Shown one piece after another: positions 5,118 to 6,162 of a stretch of DNA of 6,162 bases. Source of the DNA: Verrucomicrobiales bacterium (GTDB lineage Bacteria > Verrucomicrobiota > Verrucomicrobiia > Limisphaerales > F1-80-MAGS106); NCBI GenBank assembly GCA_947487925.1, contig CANLCA010000190.1, positions 1 through 6,162 of the forward strand, given 5' to 3'. The position numbers and the translations under genes were made by a program. Each line of letters opens with the position of its first letter. The stretch's first letter is position 1. Under the pieces are notes generated by a model. The model searched no databases and was not told where the DNA came from. It saw only the letters and a list, made by a program, of their open reading frames with translations.

Positions 5118-6162
5118 TCACTGGCTCCTTCGGCCGCCCCCCACCTGCTCCATTTTGGCCCTGCGGCGAGCGATGATTTTCCGGGCTTCCTCGACCCACA
5201 ATACGAGGCTGGCGAAAGCGCCGATCAGGAAGAAGTCTGTCAACGGGATGGGCACCGTGTGGAAAATTCGATTCATCGGCTCGGCATAGATCACTAGAAA
5301 CTGCAAGGCGTTGCCGAGCAGGAGCCCGCCGAGCAGCCAATAGTTCCTGAGCAGGCTCAAGCTTAAGGCCGACTTCAGTTCGCTACGGCAATTGAGCACA
5401 TTAAACCACTGGCAAACAGCCATCATTGTGAAGGTCTCGCTACGTACCAGATCGAAGGGAACCCCTATCGCCAGACGCCACACGAAGAATCCAAACACAA
5501 CAGACACTGAAGTCACCACCATGAGAAGCATCCGCTGCCAAATGAGTCGATCCACCAGCGGTTCGGAGGCGGGGATCGGAGGGCGGAGCATCTCGTCACC
5601 CTCCGCAAGTTCCATCACGAGGTTCACCGTGAGCACGCCTTCGGTGACAATGTTGATCCACAAAATCTGCACCGCAGCCAGGGGTAAGGGGTAACCGAAA
5701 AACAATGCCAGCAACAAGACGACAACTTCGTCGATCGAGGTGGCGAAAAGAAACAGAATCACCTTTTTAAGGTTTCGATAAACCAGTCGACCTTCTTGGA
5801 CGGCGTGGACGATGGTGGCGAAGTTATCGTCGGTGATGACAATTTTGGCAGCGCCCTTGGCGACCTCGGTGCCGGTGATGCCCATGGCCACGCCCACGTC
5901 GGCACTTGCCAGCGCCGGCGCGTCATTCACGCCGTCACCGGTCATGGCCACAACCTTCTTCAGCGACTGAAGAGCTTGGATGATGCGGAGCTTCTGGGCG
6001 GGATGCACTCGGGCGAACACAGAGATGCGCTCAAGATTCGCGCGCAAATCCGTTTCCGACAGACTCTCCAACTCGCGGCCATCGACGGCCATGTCTCCGT
6101 CACGGGCGATGCCGAGTGAACGTGCGATGGCCACGCCTGTGATCTTGTGGTCCCCAGTGATC
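5118..6162 (-). CDS. Cation-transporting P-type ATPase, C-terminal part (5' end beyond window)
   Basis: The open frame runs from the window edge (first full codon 6161-6159) to TGA at 5120-5118, giving 347 residues. It begins with ITGDHKIT, the conserved TGD motif of the P domain, so the in-frame GTG at 6134 is not a start. The hinge motif TGDGVNDAPAL is at 74-84, followed by ADVGVAMG, DDNF and six membrane segments near 134-157, 160-183, 211-233, 242-256, 273-292 and 307-326, fitting M5-M10 of a P2-type pump. The pattern resembles SERCA-like calcium ATPases: Glu145 in M5 aligns with the SERCA site glutamate, and M6 reads LWINIVTEG where LWxNLVTDG is usual. Ser142 stands where SERCA has an M5 Asn. 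The pump is an inner-membrane protein that moves cations using ATP. The ion is unproven, with Ca2+ or a related ion most likely. No functional link to the sugar genes is seen. Confidence 0.93.
   Translation of the reverse strand, partial: ITGDHKITGVAIARSLGIARDGDMAVDGRELESLSETDLRANLERISVFARVHPAQKLRIIQALQSLKKVVAMTGDGVNDAPALASADVGVAMGITGTEVAKGAAKIVITDDNFATIVHAVQEGRLVYRNLKKVILFLFATSIDEVVVLLLALFFGYPLPLAAVQILWINIVTEGVLTVNLVMELAEGDEMLRPPIPASEPLVDRLIWQRMLLMVVTSVSVVFGFFVWRLAIGVPFDLVRSETFTMMAVCQWFNVLNCRSELKSALSLSLLRNYWLLGGLLLGNALQFLVIYAEPMNRIFHTVPIPLTDFFLIGAFASLVLWVEEARKIIARRRAKMEQVGGGRRSQ

Noticed and set aside
6132..6134. GTG at 6134 as start of the ATPase frame
   Set aside because: The frame stays open to the window edge and reads the conserved ITGDHKIT motif, so the gene is truncated by the window.

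Overview
The window is moderately GC-rich, densely packed bacterial DNA. The gene content suggests a heterotrophic, sugar-degrading bacterium of the Planctomycetota/Verrucomicrobiota group, and I favour Verrucomicrobiota. The reasons are a Tat-exported beta-propeller among sugar enzymes, a secreted xylose-isomerase-like TIM-barrel protein of a subgroup common there, weak or absent Shine-Dalgarno sites, and short diverged intergenic repeats. This placement is an inference from gene style, not from a marker gene.

Left part (1-2344, + strand): a tight gene run. It opens with the last 41 codons of a short-chain dehydrogenase/reductase (SDR). Next come a Tat-exported beta-propeller protein, an L-rhamnose mutarotase-family (RhaM) protein and a complete second SDR. 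The last three genes are joined by two successive 4-base overlaps (ATGA, then GTGA), so translational coupling is likely.

Middle part (2345-4127): a mandelate racemase/enolase-superfamily sugar-acid dehydratase of the D-galactonate dehydratase type lies on the - strand, convergent with the run. Two diverged copies of one ~170-bp repeat flank it in opposite orientation (2348-2520 and 3889-4058). They match at roughly 73% by eye, with one single-base gap. Between the dehydratase start and the second repeat copy is a leader region with a 17-codon mini-ORF that has a good ribosome binding site, and a 12-bp palindrome.

Right part (4128-6162): a secreted sugar phosphate isomerase/epimerase-like protein on the + strand converges on the C-terminal third of a cation-transporting P-type ATPase, which runs off the right edge on the - strand.

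Together, a mutarotase, two SDRs and an enolase-superfamily dehydratase fit a non-phosphorylative (oxidative) route for a deoxy-sugar such as L-rhamnose or L-fucose, or for a related aldose. In such a route the sugar is put in the right anomeric form, oxidised by an SDR, dehydrated to a 2-keto-3-deoxy acid and processed further. The lactonase and aldolase/hydrolase steps are not visible here. The exact sugar cannot be read from the sequence. I see no CRISPR array, tRNA, rRNA or transposase gene.
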